Of a stretch of 64,000 bases of DNA, positions 26,914 through 34,240 are shown piece by piece (the first letter of the stretch is position 1; the number at the start of each line of letters is the position of its first letter). The notes under the pieces were generated by a model. That model saw only the letters and a program-made list of their open reading frames with translations. It did no database searches and was not told the DNA's origin. A program made the position numbers and the translations under genes. The stretch lies in assembly GCF_026410925.1 (NCBI RefSeq), contig NZ_CP112972.1, positions 2,046,001 to 2,110,000 of the forward strand, in the 5' to 3' direction. Source of the stretch: Halovenus salina. GTDB taxonomy: Archaea; Halobacteriota; Halobacteria; Halobacteriales; Haloarculaceae.

Positions 26914-27864
26914 ATGAGAGTGACGTTCCTCGGGACGAGCGGTGCAGTGCCGACGACGGTCCGGAACCCGAGCGGGCTGTTAGTCGAACGCGAGGGTGAC
27001 CGGCTGCTGTTTGACTGCGGCGAGGGAACCCAGCGTCAGATGATGCGCTACGGGACGGGATTCGATGTCGAACACGTCTTTCTAACCCACACCCATGGCG
27101 ACCATATCTTCGGGCTGCCGGGCCTCACCCAGACCTGGGACTTCCAGGACCGCGACACGCCGCTTGCGGTACACGCTCCCGCCGGGACGCGTGACCGCAT
27201 CGAGACTCTGCTGTCGGCGACCGGCGAGAGCCCATCGTATCCCGTCAGGGTCACGCAGGTATCGGCCGGCGATGTGGTGCTCGACCGCGAGGCCTACGAA
27301 GTGCGGGCTGTCGGTGTCAACCACCGGACGAACGCAGTCGGCTACGCGCTCGTCGAGGACGACCGAAAGGGCGAGTTCGACCGCGAGAAAGCCGAAGGCG
27401 AACTCGGCATCCCTCCGGGACCGAAGTACTCGACGCTCCACGCGGGCGAACCGGTCGAACACGACGGGCGGACGATCCAGCCCGAGGAGGTCGTCGGCGA
27501 ACCTCGGTCCGGCCGGCGACTCGTCTACACGGGCGATACGCGGCCGACCGACGGCGTTGTTGAGGCCGCCGAAGGGGCCGACCTGCTCGTCCACGACGGC
27601 ACCTTCGGTGAGGACCACCGCGAACGGGCGCTCGAAACGGCACACTCGACGGCCCGAGAGGCAGCCCAGGTCGCCAGCGACGCCGGCGCGAAACGGCTCG
27701 CGTTGACCCATCTCTCGACGCGGTACACCGGCCAGGCGGCCGAACTCGAATCACAGGCCGCCGAGCGCTTCGACGGGACCGTCTTCGTCCCCGACGACGG
27801 CACGCAGGTAACGGTCCCCTACCCCGACTCCGACCGCGAGTTCCAGGTCGACCAGCTCGGCTAG
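26914..27864 (+). CDS. rnz: Ribonuclease Z (tRNA 3' endonuclease)
   Basis: Matures tRNA 3' ends. A 316-residue metallo-beta-lactamase-fold protein with MRVTFLGTSGAVPTTVRNPS at the N-terminus, the metal motif THTHGDHIFGLPGL near residue 61, YTGDTRPTD near 206, and THLSTRY near 267. PGPKYSTLHAGE near 165 is a family signature. It is convergent with the MinD-like gene, the stops overlapping by 4 bp. Confidence 0.95.
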   Translation: MRVTFLGTSGAVPTTVRNPSGLLVEREGDRLLFDCGEGTQRQMMRYGTGFDVEHVFLTHTHGDHIFGLPGLTQTWDFQDRDTPLAVHAPAGTRDRIETLLSATGESPSYPVRVTQVSAGDVVLDREAYEVRAVGVNHRTNAVGYALVEDDRKGEFDREKAEGELGIPPGPKYSTLHAGEPVEHDGRTIQPEEVVGEPRSGRRLVYTGDTRPTDGVVEAAEGADLLVHDGTFGEDHRERALETAHSTAREAAQVASDAGAKRLALTHLSTRYTGQAAELESQAAERFDGTVFVPDDGTQVTVPYPDSDREFQVDQLG

Positions 27865-28532
27865 CCGACTCCTTGTTTGACCTGTGTCGCGAGCGTTGCG
27901 AACGCGACCGTCGCCCTGTCATCTGGGTCGACCGCACGGACTGGGAGACCCGCCCGCTGTGCGCGCCTGACCGCCGGCGAGTCCGGAATCTGTGTGACCG
28001 GTCCCTCCAGTGTCGTGGCGAGTCGGTCGAGGCGGTTCTCGGGATAGGACTGTTCGACGCGGTTGAGGACGACCCGAGCGAGCGGGGTGTCGACGGCGCG
28101 GGCCAGTTCTCGTGCTCGGACTGCGTCGGCAACTGCCGGCCTGGTCGGACGGGTGACCAGCAGGCACGCATCGGCCGCGAGCAACGCCACACCGACGTCG
28201 GACCGCAACCCTGCCGGTACGTCGACGACGACGGTCCCATACTGTCGCTCGACCGCATCGACGACGTCTGCCAGCGCGGTCGGGTCCGCGCCGCGACCGC
28301 CCGCCAGCGACCGGCCACACGGCAAGAGTCTGACTGCCCCCTCCTCGGAGACGGCTTCGAGCGGTGTCGCCCGGCCGGCGAGCACGTCGTGGAGGTCGGG
28401 CCCGCGTCGTGCGGGAAGGTCTGCCATTCCCAGGTCGCCGTCGATGACGACGCCGTCGAGTTCGGCCCCGAGATTGTACGCGACTGTCGACTTCCCGACG
28501 CCGCCCTTGCCGCCAGTGACTGCCAGCTTCAT
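27861..28532 (-). CDS. MinD/ParA-family ATPase
   Basis: A 223-residue P-loop ATPase. The deviant Walker A GGKGGVGKST is at residues 7-16 with the signature lysine at 9; VIDGDLGMADLP near 29 is switch I/A', and VVVDVPAGLRSDVG near 100 is Walker B/switch II. No clear C-terminal amphipathic membrane helix is seen, unlike bacterial MinD. Family members position division, chemotaxis or motility machinery by ATP-dependent dimerisation. It is the last gene of a six-gene cluster with two coiled-coil proteins and a RecA-like protein, and overlaps the preceding gene by 4 bp. The target is unknown. Confidence 0.85.
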   Translation of the reverse strand: MKLAVTGGKGGVGKSTVAYNLGAELDGVVIDGDLGMADLPARRGPDLHDVLAGRATPLEAVSEEGAVRLLPCGRSLAGGRGADPTALADVVDAVERQYGTVVVDVPAGLRSDVGVALLAADACLLVTRPTRPAVADAVRARELARAVDTPLARVVLNRVEQSYPENRLDRLATTLEGPVTQIPDSPAVRRAQRAGLPVRAVDPDDRATVAFATLATQVKQGVG

Positions 28533-29251
28533 ACGACCCGTTCGAGTGTCGCCAGCGGCAGGTCGACGGCCGCGAGTTCCTCGGCCAGCGTCTCCGACCG
28601 CCGCCGGAGTTCTTGGAGCTGTCGCCTATCTTCGTCGAGCTGTGCTTGGAGCTCTCGGACCGCCTCGATGCCGCCGGCCGCCTCGACCGCGTCGCGTATC
28701 TCGTCGGCGTCTGTTGCCCCGGCCAGGCGCTCGGTCTCGTCGAGGCGGCCCTCGACAGCCTCGAACCACGCGGTCGGCTCTGTGGCCGTCGCCGAAGCTG
28801 CGTGCTCCGCCTTCGCCCGCGTCGTCTTGGCTTCGTCCACCGCTCGCTTGCTCCCGCCGTCGACGGCTGTCGGGCACGTCTCCTGCGCCGGCCCGGCCGG
28901 TGGTGTCGCCGGCAGGACATCCCGCGGTGGCCGGGGGTCTCCGAGTGTTCGAACGAGACGGCGTGGCGTCACCCCCGCCTCTTCGGGGCGTCCGGTCGCT
29001 GTTATCTTTGCGGGTGGCTCTTGTGGGGGTACGGGTGTCGCATAGCCCACGACGAGTGGCTCGTCCGCGCTGACGGTCCCCTCGAAGGTGTTCTCCTGCC
29101 AGCCCTGTGTCGGCACACCCTGCTCTCTGGGGGGCCAGACCGGCCGCAGGCAGCTCTCGATTGTCACCTGCTGGGCGCGGTCGCCCTGGACCGAGAGTTC
29201 GACGAGGGTCACCTCGCCTGTGCGTCTGAGTTGCCAGTCGAGCGTCGCCAT
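28529..29251 (-). CDS. Conserved haloarchaeal protein with beta-rich N-terminus and C-terminal coiled coil
   Basis: A 240-residue protein of unknown function. Residues about 1-85 look beta-rich (MATLDWQLRRTGEVTLVEL) with conserved-looking WPPREQGVPTQGWQENTF. A Pro/Ala-rich linker follows, then a Glu/Arg/Leu-rich coiled coil (about 160-235, ending LEELRRRSETLAEEL-like heptads). The ATG at 29251 is preferred to the frame start at 29389, which would overlap the upstream intergenic region with basic, non-haloarchaeal residues. It overlaps the MinD-like gene by 4 bp (ATGA), suggesting a coupled partner of that ATPase. Confidence 0.65.
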   Translation of the reverse strand: MATLDWQLRRTGEVTLVELSVQGDRAQQVTIESCLRPVWPPREQGVPTQGWQENTFEGTVSADEPLVVGYATPVPPQEPPAKITATGRPEEAGVTPRRLVRTLGDPRPPRDVLPATPPAGPAQETCPTAVDGGSKRAVDEAKTTRAKAEHAASATATEPTAWFEAVEGRLDETERLAGATDADEIRDAVEAAGGIEAVRELQAQLDEDRRQLQELRRRSETLAEELAAVDLPLATLERVV

Positions 29252-29276
29252 GGGCGCTCTGGTCACCCCCTCGTAC

Positions 29277-30113
29277 TTAAACGTCGAGGACGGGCGCACC
29301 GAGGTACTCGCGTGCTGTCTCGGCCGACGTGAACCGGTCGACAACGAGCACGACCGGTGCCTGCACCTCGCCGAGGCGGACGAGCGCAAGCGCCGCAGTG
29401 ACGGCCTCGGCTTCGAACGGTGCAGTCACCGCTCCTGTGACCGCCGAGCCGGGAACCGTCGGCAAGACAGCACAGAATTCCTCCCGGAGGCAATCGACGA
29501 GGTGTGCACGGGCGTTGCGTTCGAGATTTGCGACCCGCTGTTCGAGTCGGAACCGACGCTCGCGGCGGTCCCGGCGCTCGCGCCGTCGCTTTCGGTCTCG
29601 TTCGTAGGCCTGTCTGGCCGCGATGGCGTCGGTCTCGGCCTCAGTCAGTGTCTGTAACGCCTCATCGAGTTCGGATTCGGCCGGCTCGGTCTCCAGGCCG
29701 GCGTCTGCCCGCTCGCGGACGCGGCCACGCGACTCGGCGGCACGAATCCGTGCCTGGTCGACGGCCGCTTCTGCGTCGGCGAGGCGTTCTCGCTGTGAAT
29801 CGAGCGGTTCCGATTCGACGGAGATTGCTTCGAGGTCGCGTCTCGCCTCCTGCAGTTCCTCGTCGTACGGTGTGTCGAGGCCGCGCGTCCGGGCGGCCCG
29901 GGCGAGTGCGGTCTTCGTCCGCAGCCCCATCCCGGGACGGATACAGCCGACGGCTTCGTGTAGCGGTGCGGGCTCCGGGCAGTCGACCTCGATTCGCCGG
30001 TCTGTCGTCTCTCCCGTCTGTCGAACTGCGGCGGCGACGACTTCGGGGTCGATATCCGTCGCGACCGAAACGGTCTCACCCGTTCGGACGACATCACCCA
30101 GACGACAAATCAC
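29277..30113 (-). CDS. Conserved haloarchaeal coiled-coil protein
   Basis: A 278-residue protein of unknown function. The N-terminus (MICRLGDVVRTGETVSVATD, to about residue 75) and the C-terminus (AALALVRLGEVQAPVVLVVD onward) look globular. They flank a long Glu/Arg/Ala coiled coil (about 80-205), with a very basic stretch RKRRRERRDRRERRFR near 175. It overlaps the upstream 115-residue protein by 20 bp and is followed 25 bp later by another coiled-coil gene. It is a candidate scaffold or effector in the MinD cluster; I could not name a family with certainty. Confidence 0.6.
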   Translation of the reverse strand: MICRLGDVVRTGETVSVATDIDPEVVAAAVRQTGETTDRRIEVDCPEPAPLHEAVGCIRPGMGLRTKTALARAARTRGLDTPYDEELQEARRDLEAISVESEPLDSQRERLADAEAAVDQARIRAAESRGRVRERADAGLETEPAESELDEALQTLTEAETDAIAARQAYERDRKRRRERRDRRERRFRLEQRVANLERNARAHLVDCLREEFCAVLPTVPGSAVTGAVTAPFEAEAVTAALALVRLGEVQAPVVLVVDRFTSAETAREYLGAPVLDV

Positions 30114-30441
30114 GGTCTTTCATCTCCGTTGGCGCTGGTAGCTCTGTCCCTGTCTGGAACTGCTCGTAGGGAAGTGACGGTGTCTCCCGGTCCTCGTATG
30201 CGGCTGCTGCCGCTCGCACCTCAGAGCGAAGGGCCGCGAACTCGTTGAACGGGACCGTCTGTTCGAGCTGGATTGCCTCGCCGTGTTTTTCTCGCAAGCG
30301 GAGTGCCTGGAACGCGCCGAACTCGGTCGCCTCGAAGAGGGCAACGCGGCCGAACTGACGGACGACGGTCCCATCGTGGCTCCGACAGACGTTTCGCAAG
30401 CTCTGTCGCGCCTCCCGTGAGTACGCAATGACCAGTAACAC
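30094..30441 (-). CDS. Small conserved haloarchaeal protein
   Basis: A 115-residue protein of unknown function, from GTG at 30441 (reading VLLVIAYSREARQSLRNVCR). Features are REARQSLRNVCRSHDGTVVR near residue 8, FEATEFGAFQALRLREKHG near 37 and FNEFAALRSEVRAAAAAYE near 70. The start is inferred: the frame continues upstream to 30597 but that part is basic and overlaps the next gene. The 20 bp overlap with the following coiled-coil gene argues for one transcript. Confidence 0.55.
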   Translation of the reverse strand: MLLVIAYSREARQSLRNVCRSHDGTVVRQFGRVALFEATEFGAFQALRLREKHGEAIQLEQTVPFNEFAALRSEVRAAAAAYEDRETPSLPYEQFQTGTELPAPTEMKDRDLSSG

Positions 30442-30487
30442 AGCGGACGGTGGCGGCCGTCGACCACCTAAACTATTCGAAACGCCC

Positions 30488-31060
30488 TCACTCAGCCGCG
30501 AGCAGCTCCCGTGTCCGGACGCTGGGCTCGTCGCCAAGAGATACCTTTGCGTCGAACAGCGACGTAATCGATGCGACGTGTTCCGCGTCGTGTGCATCGG
30601 GGTCGATGTGGAAGTGTGAGTGTGCGCCGGCGGCGTGAATCTGGCCGGTTATCGCGTGCAGAAACTCGTAGGCCGTGTTGACGTCGACGTACTGGAGCAT
30701 CGAGGTGAGCGAGTCGAAACAGACGAAAACGGGTCCGTCCCACTCTGAAAGGAACTGTCCGATTGTGATACCTAGCCCGGTGAGGTCACTTGGCGAGGAG
30801 ACTGTCTCCGTGACGACGCCGTCGCGAGCTTCCGGCGAGGCGTCTCCGACGGTGACGACACCGACCTTGTCGAGGTCGTCGTGCCCGTCGAGTTGTGCGA
30901 CACAGTCCGCGGCCGAGCGCGTGTACGTGACAAAGAGCACACTCGGCGCTGGCTGCTGGTCACACAGCAGTGACGTACAGACATCACGCCCCTGTCCCAT
31001 CGGCGGCTCCGCGAGCAAGACGTTCGTCGTCTCCTCGAGTTGGTCGTGTATATTCTCCAT
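30488..31060 (-). CDS. RecA/KaiC-superfamily-like protein (haloarchaeal DUF7504/HTR-like type)
   Basis: A 190-residue alpha/beta protein resembling a degenerate RecA/KaiC core. MENIHDQLEETTNVLLAEPP starts it; AEPPMGQGRDVCTSLL near residue 17 occupies the Walker A place but lacks the GKT/S signature, so ATP binding is doubtful. GPVFVCFDSLTSMLQYVDVN near 108 corresponds to the Walker B strand. The ATG at 31060 is chosen as the first Met before the fold. Similar haloarchaeal proteins are linked with sensory or chemotaxis output, which fits a signalling or positioning role here. Confidence 0.6.
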   Translation of the reverse strand: MENIHDQLEETTNVLLAEPPMGQGRDVCTSLLCDQQPAPSVLFVTYTRSAADCVAQLDGHDDLDKVGVVTVGDASPEARDGVVTETVSSPSDLTGLGITIGQFLSEWDGPVFVCFDSLTSMLQYVDVNTAYEFLHAITGQIHAAGAHSHFHIDPDAHDAEHVASITSLFDAKVSLGDEPSVRTRELLAAE

Positions 31061-31118
31061 CGTCGGCTCGTTTGTCGGTGAGACGGCCTTGAGATATAAA
31101 CCGCTTTGTCTTCTCGTA

Positions 31119-31724
31119 TCAGAACTCGACATCGACTTCGGCATCTTCGGTAGCCTCGTCGAGTCCGTCACGCTGGGCGTCGGCCGCGAGCTGTGTGCTC
31201 AACTCGATGTCGGTCAGACACTCCTCGAAGGTCGTCCGAAACCGGTGACTGACACGCCGCGACCGGGCGTTTGCCTGGACGACTGCCAGGATGCGCTCGA
31301 TTTCAGTCGCGGTCAGGTCGAATTCTGCTGCCAGTGTCTCGGGGTCGGCGTCGGCCCGCTCGCGCAGCAATTCCCACGTTTCCTCACTGGCGGTGACAGC
31401 TGGCGGGTCGTCGTCGCGAACGAGATGCAGTGACATGCGCGTCTCGAAGACCGTCGCCGTCGGGACCGACAGCTCCGCCGCCAGGGTCTCGTCGTCGGCC
31501 CCCTCGTAGAACCGTTCGACGAGTGTTTGTCGCTGCTCGGTCGAGCAGTCGGTCTCGATGTCGAATTTCTCCTCGAGCTCTTCGATTGCCCCAGTGAGGC
31601 GCTCTCTGTCAACCTTGCCGCTGTCGGCTACCGACCCACGTAACTCTTCCTGTGACTCTGTAACCGCTTCTTCCTCTGAAACGTCGAGAAAGATATCCCG
31701 GAGTTCCTCGGTCTTCTCGTCCAT
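31119..31724 (-). CDS. Cmi4-like protein (conditioned-medium-induced protein 4)
   Basis: A 201-residue acidic protein beginning MDEKTEELRDIFLDVSEEEAV, which I recognise as the pattern of Haloferax Cmi4, a gene induced by conditioned medium; the biochemical role is unknown. Two helix-turn-helix-like segments are visible: DETLAAELSVPTATVFETR near residue 77 and PETLAAEFDLTATEIERIL near 127, suggesting DNA binding. A TATA box (TTTTTATA, minus strand 31750-31757) is 26 bp upstream, so this is probably the promoter-proximal gene of the cluster down to the MinD-like gene. Confidence 0.7.
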   Translation of the reverse strand: MDEKTEELRDIFLDVSEEEAVTESQEELRGSVADSGKVDRERLTGAIEELEEKFDIETDCSTEQRQTLVERFYEGADDETLAAELSVPTATVFETRMSLHLVRDDDPPAVTASEETWELLRERADADPETLAAEFDLTATEIERILAVVQANARSRRVSHRFRTTFEECLTDIELSTQLAADAQRDGLDEATEDAEVDVEF

Positions 31725-31749
31725 GTGACACAGAAATCTATCGGTCGGG

Positions 31750-31824
31750 TATAAAAATCTGACTCACGGACTCACGCGATAGCCAACCGAGAACAACTGA
31801 GGCCGGATGGAGAAAAGGTTTAAG
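31750..31824. promoter_or_regulatory. Divergent TATA boxes: Cmi4-like gene and FeS oxidoreductase gene
   Basis: On the minus strand TTTTTATA (31750-31757) is 26 bp before the ATG at 31724. On the plus strand TTTAAG (31819-31824) is 28 bp before the ATG at 31852. Both fit leaderless haloarchaeal transcripts. Confidence 0.5.
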
Positions 31825-31851
31825 CAGATTGCAGTCTCGGGTTTATATACT

Positions 31852-33963
31852 ATGAGTGACGTCACACGGGAGACGTTCTGGCAGATAAGCGCGGTCGGGG
31901 AGATCATCTTCTATTTCCTGACAGCAGTCACGATACTGGTGTTCATCTACGGGGTCTACAGCCGATTCGCTCGCTATGCACGAGGGACCGAAGACCCGTT
32001 CCCGCGGCTGGACGACATCGGGACGCGGGTCCGAGAGGCCTCGCGTATCGCCTTCTCGAACGAGAAACAGTTCAACCGCGACCTCGTCGGCGGACTGATG
32101 CACTCGTTTATCCTCTGGGGGTTTCTGACGCTTCTCATCGGGACGACCATTCTGTCTATCGACAAGTACGCCTACAAGCCCTTTACCGGCGAATCCTTCT
32201 ACGTCGGTGACTTCTTCCTCTCGTACTCGTTCGTGATGGACCTGATGGGGCTGCTCTTTGTCTGTGGTATCTCGATTGCCATCTACCGGCGCTACGTCGT
32301 CCGCAACGAGCGCCTCTGGGGCAAACACACCGGCTACGAAGACGACCTGTTCGTCTGGTCGCTGTTTTTCCTCGGCGTCGGCGGCTTCCTGCTCGAAAGC
32401 GTCCGCATCGCCGGCTGGCAGGGCGGTCCACAGGCCTTCGAGCAGGTGAGCTTCGTGAGCTACTTCCTCGCGAACACCTACCAGACTCTCGGCCTGACCG
32501 CAAGCGGCGCACAGAGCATCTATCCCGCCGTCTGGTGGGGCCACTCGATTCTGGCGCTGTGGTTCATCGCCTGGATTCCCTACGCGAAGCCGTTTCACAT
32601 GCTCTCGTCGTTCGCAAACGTCGTCGTGCGCGACCCCAAGGCGGGCGCACGGCTTCCGGGCGTGCCAGCAGACCCCGCGGCCGACACCGCGACCGAGGAG
32701 ATAGACGACTTCTCCTGGAAACAGATTCTCGACCAGGACGCCTGCACGAAGTGTGGCCGGTGTTCGTCTGTCTGCCCGGCGAAAGCCTCCGGTCGGCCGC
32801 TTGACCCCCGTGATGTCATCCTCGATTTGAAAGGCTACCGCGAACAGCACGACGCCGGCGAGGAGGACATCCCTATCATCGCCGACGGCGGGACGAGCGT
32901 CATCGACAGTTCGACGATGGAGTCCTGTATGTCCTGTATGGCCTGCATGGACGCCTGTCCGGTCGAAATCGAGCACCTGACCCACTTCACCGACATGAAC
33001 CGCCAGCTCGTCGAGCAGGCTGACGTGGACTCGAACGCCCAGGACGTCTTCCAGAACGTGATGCAGCAGGGCAACACCTTCGGCGACCCGGCGCGCAACC
33101 GCCCGGACTGGACCGAGGACCTCGACTTCGAGGTTCCCGACGCACGCGAGGAGTCCGTCGAGTTCCTCTGGTACGTCGGCGACTACCCCAGCTACGACGA
33201 GCGCAACCAGGAGGTCGCAAAGAGTCTGGCACGTCTCTTCGAGGCCGCTGATGTCGAGTACGGCATCCTCTACGAGGACGAGGTCTACGACGCAAACGAC
33301 GTGCGTCGGATGGGCGAGGAACTGCTGTACGTCGACCAGGCCTCCCAGCTCATCGGGGCCTTCGAAGACTGCGAGTTCGAGACCGTCGTCTGTACGGACC
33401 CCCACTCGTTCAACACCATCACCAACGAGTACCCGGAAATCGACTTCGGCGAGTACGCCGACGACCCGATGATGGAGGTGCCCGTCGAGGGCTACTGGAA
33501 CGCCGACGGGACGTACGACGTGAAACACTACACGCAGGTCGTCGCCAACCTCGTCGAGTCCGGGACGCTCGACGTGCCGGGGGCGCTCGATTACACTGCT
33601 ACCTATCACGACCCCTGTCATCTGGGTCGGTACAACGACGTCTTCGAGGCACCCCGCGAGCTCGTCGTCGAGACGGGCTGTGAGCTCCACGAGATGCCCC
33701 GCAACCGCGCCGATTCGTTCTGTTGTGGCGGCGGTGGCGGCGGCCTCTGGATGGACTACGACGAGGAGCCAAAGCCGAGCGAGGAACGACTCCGGGAGGC
33801 ACTCGAAGATACTGACGCTGGAAGCGCCGTCGAGAAGTTCGTCGTCGCCTGCCCGATGTGTATGACGATGTACGAGGACGGCCGCAAGACCGGCGGCTTC
33901 GAGGACGATATCGAAATCGTCGGCCTGACAGAACTGCTCGCCGAATCCATCCAGGCTGCCTAA
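31852..33963 (+). CDS. Membrane-anchored FeS oxidoreductase, heterodisulfide-reductase-like (CCG domain)
   Basis: A 703-residue fusion. Residues about 15-265 contain five or six membrane helices of the nitrate-reductase-gamma/HdrE type and may bind heme b. A 4Fe-4S dicluster domain follows: CTKCGRCSSVCPAKASG near 302 and CMSCMACMDACPVEIEHL near 362. The C-terminus has cysteine-rich CCG modules, notably HDPCHLGRYND near 588, FCCGGGGGGLW near 623 and ACPMCMTMY near 667. It probably passes electrons between menaquinone and a soluble partner (for example an acyl-CoA dehydrogenase/ETF chain). Partner genes are not adjacent, so the role is inferred. ATG 31852 fits the TATA box. Confidence 0.85.
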   Translation: MSDVTRETFWQISAVGEIIFYFLTAVTILVFIYGVYSRFARYARGTEDPFPRLDDIGTRVREASRIAFSNEKQFNRDLVGGLMHSFILWGFLTLLIGTTILSIDKYAYKPFTGESFYVGDFFLSYSFVMDLMGLLFVCGISIAIYRRYVVRNERLWGKHTGYEDDLFVWSLFFLGVGGFLLESVRIAGWQGGPQAFEQVSFVSYFLANTYQTLGLTASGAQSIYPAVWWGHSILALWFIAWIPYAKPFHMLSSFANVVVRDPKAGARLPGVPADPAADTATEEIDDFSWKQILDQDACTKCGRCSSVCPAKASGRPLDPRDVILDLKGYREQHDAGEEDIPIIADGGTSVIDSSTMESCMSCMACMDACPVEIEHLTHFTDMNRQLVEQADVDSNAQDVFQNVMQQGNTFGDPARNRPDWTEDLDFEVPDAREESVEFLWYVGDYPSYDERNQEVAKSLARLFEAADVEYGILYEDEVYDANDVRRMGEELLYVDQASQLIGAFEDCEFETVVCTDPHSFNTITNEYPEIDFGEYADDPMMEVPVEGYWNADGTYDVKHYTQVVANLVESGTLDVPGALDYTATYHDPCHLGRYNDVFEAPRELVVETGCELHEMPRNRADSFCCGGGGGGLWMDYDEEPKPSEERLREALEDTDAGSAVEKFVVACPMCMTMYEDGRKTGGFEDDIEIVGLTELLAESIQAA

Positions 33964-34240
33964 TCCGCCCGCGTTCTGTCTCTGCCGTTCCGTCGAAAAT
34001 AACGACTCATCGTGATTATTGCGAGCCGTTCTTGCCACAGTGGTGCTCGTTCTGTCCATCGGACGCTGACCCGACTGAGGTCATAGACCCGGTCTGAAAC
34101 TCATCTCAGTATCAGTCTTCGCTTCGCTAAGACGTGCTGTACCGGATAGATTCTGCGTACGTGGCAACGGGGAGGGTACTCGACACGAAGAAATAAGAGA
34201 GTAGAGTGCATCAAACTGGATATTATAGCGGAGGCCCATC

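Noticed and set aside
31843-34059. Long open frame on the minus strand (over 700 codons) opposite the FeS oxidoreductase
   Set aside because: It is an antisense shadow produced by strong third-position G/C bias; it is His/Val/Arg-rich without motifs, while the plus-strand frame has FeS motifs and membrane helices.
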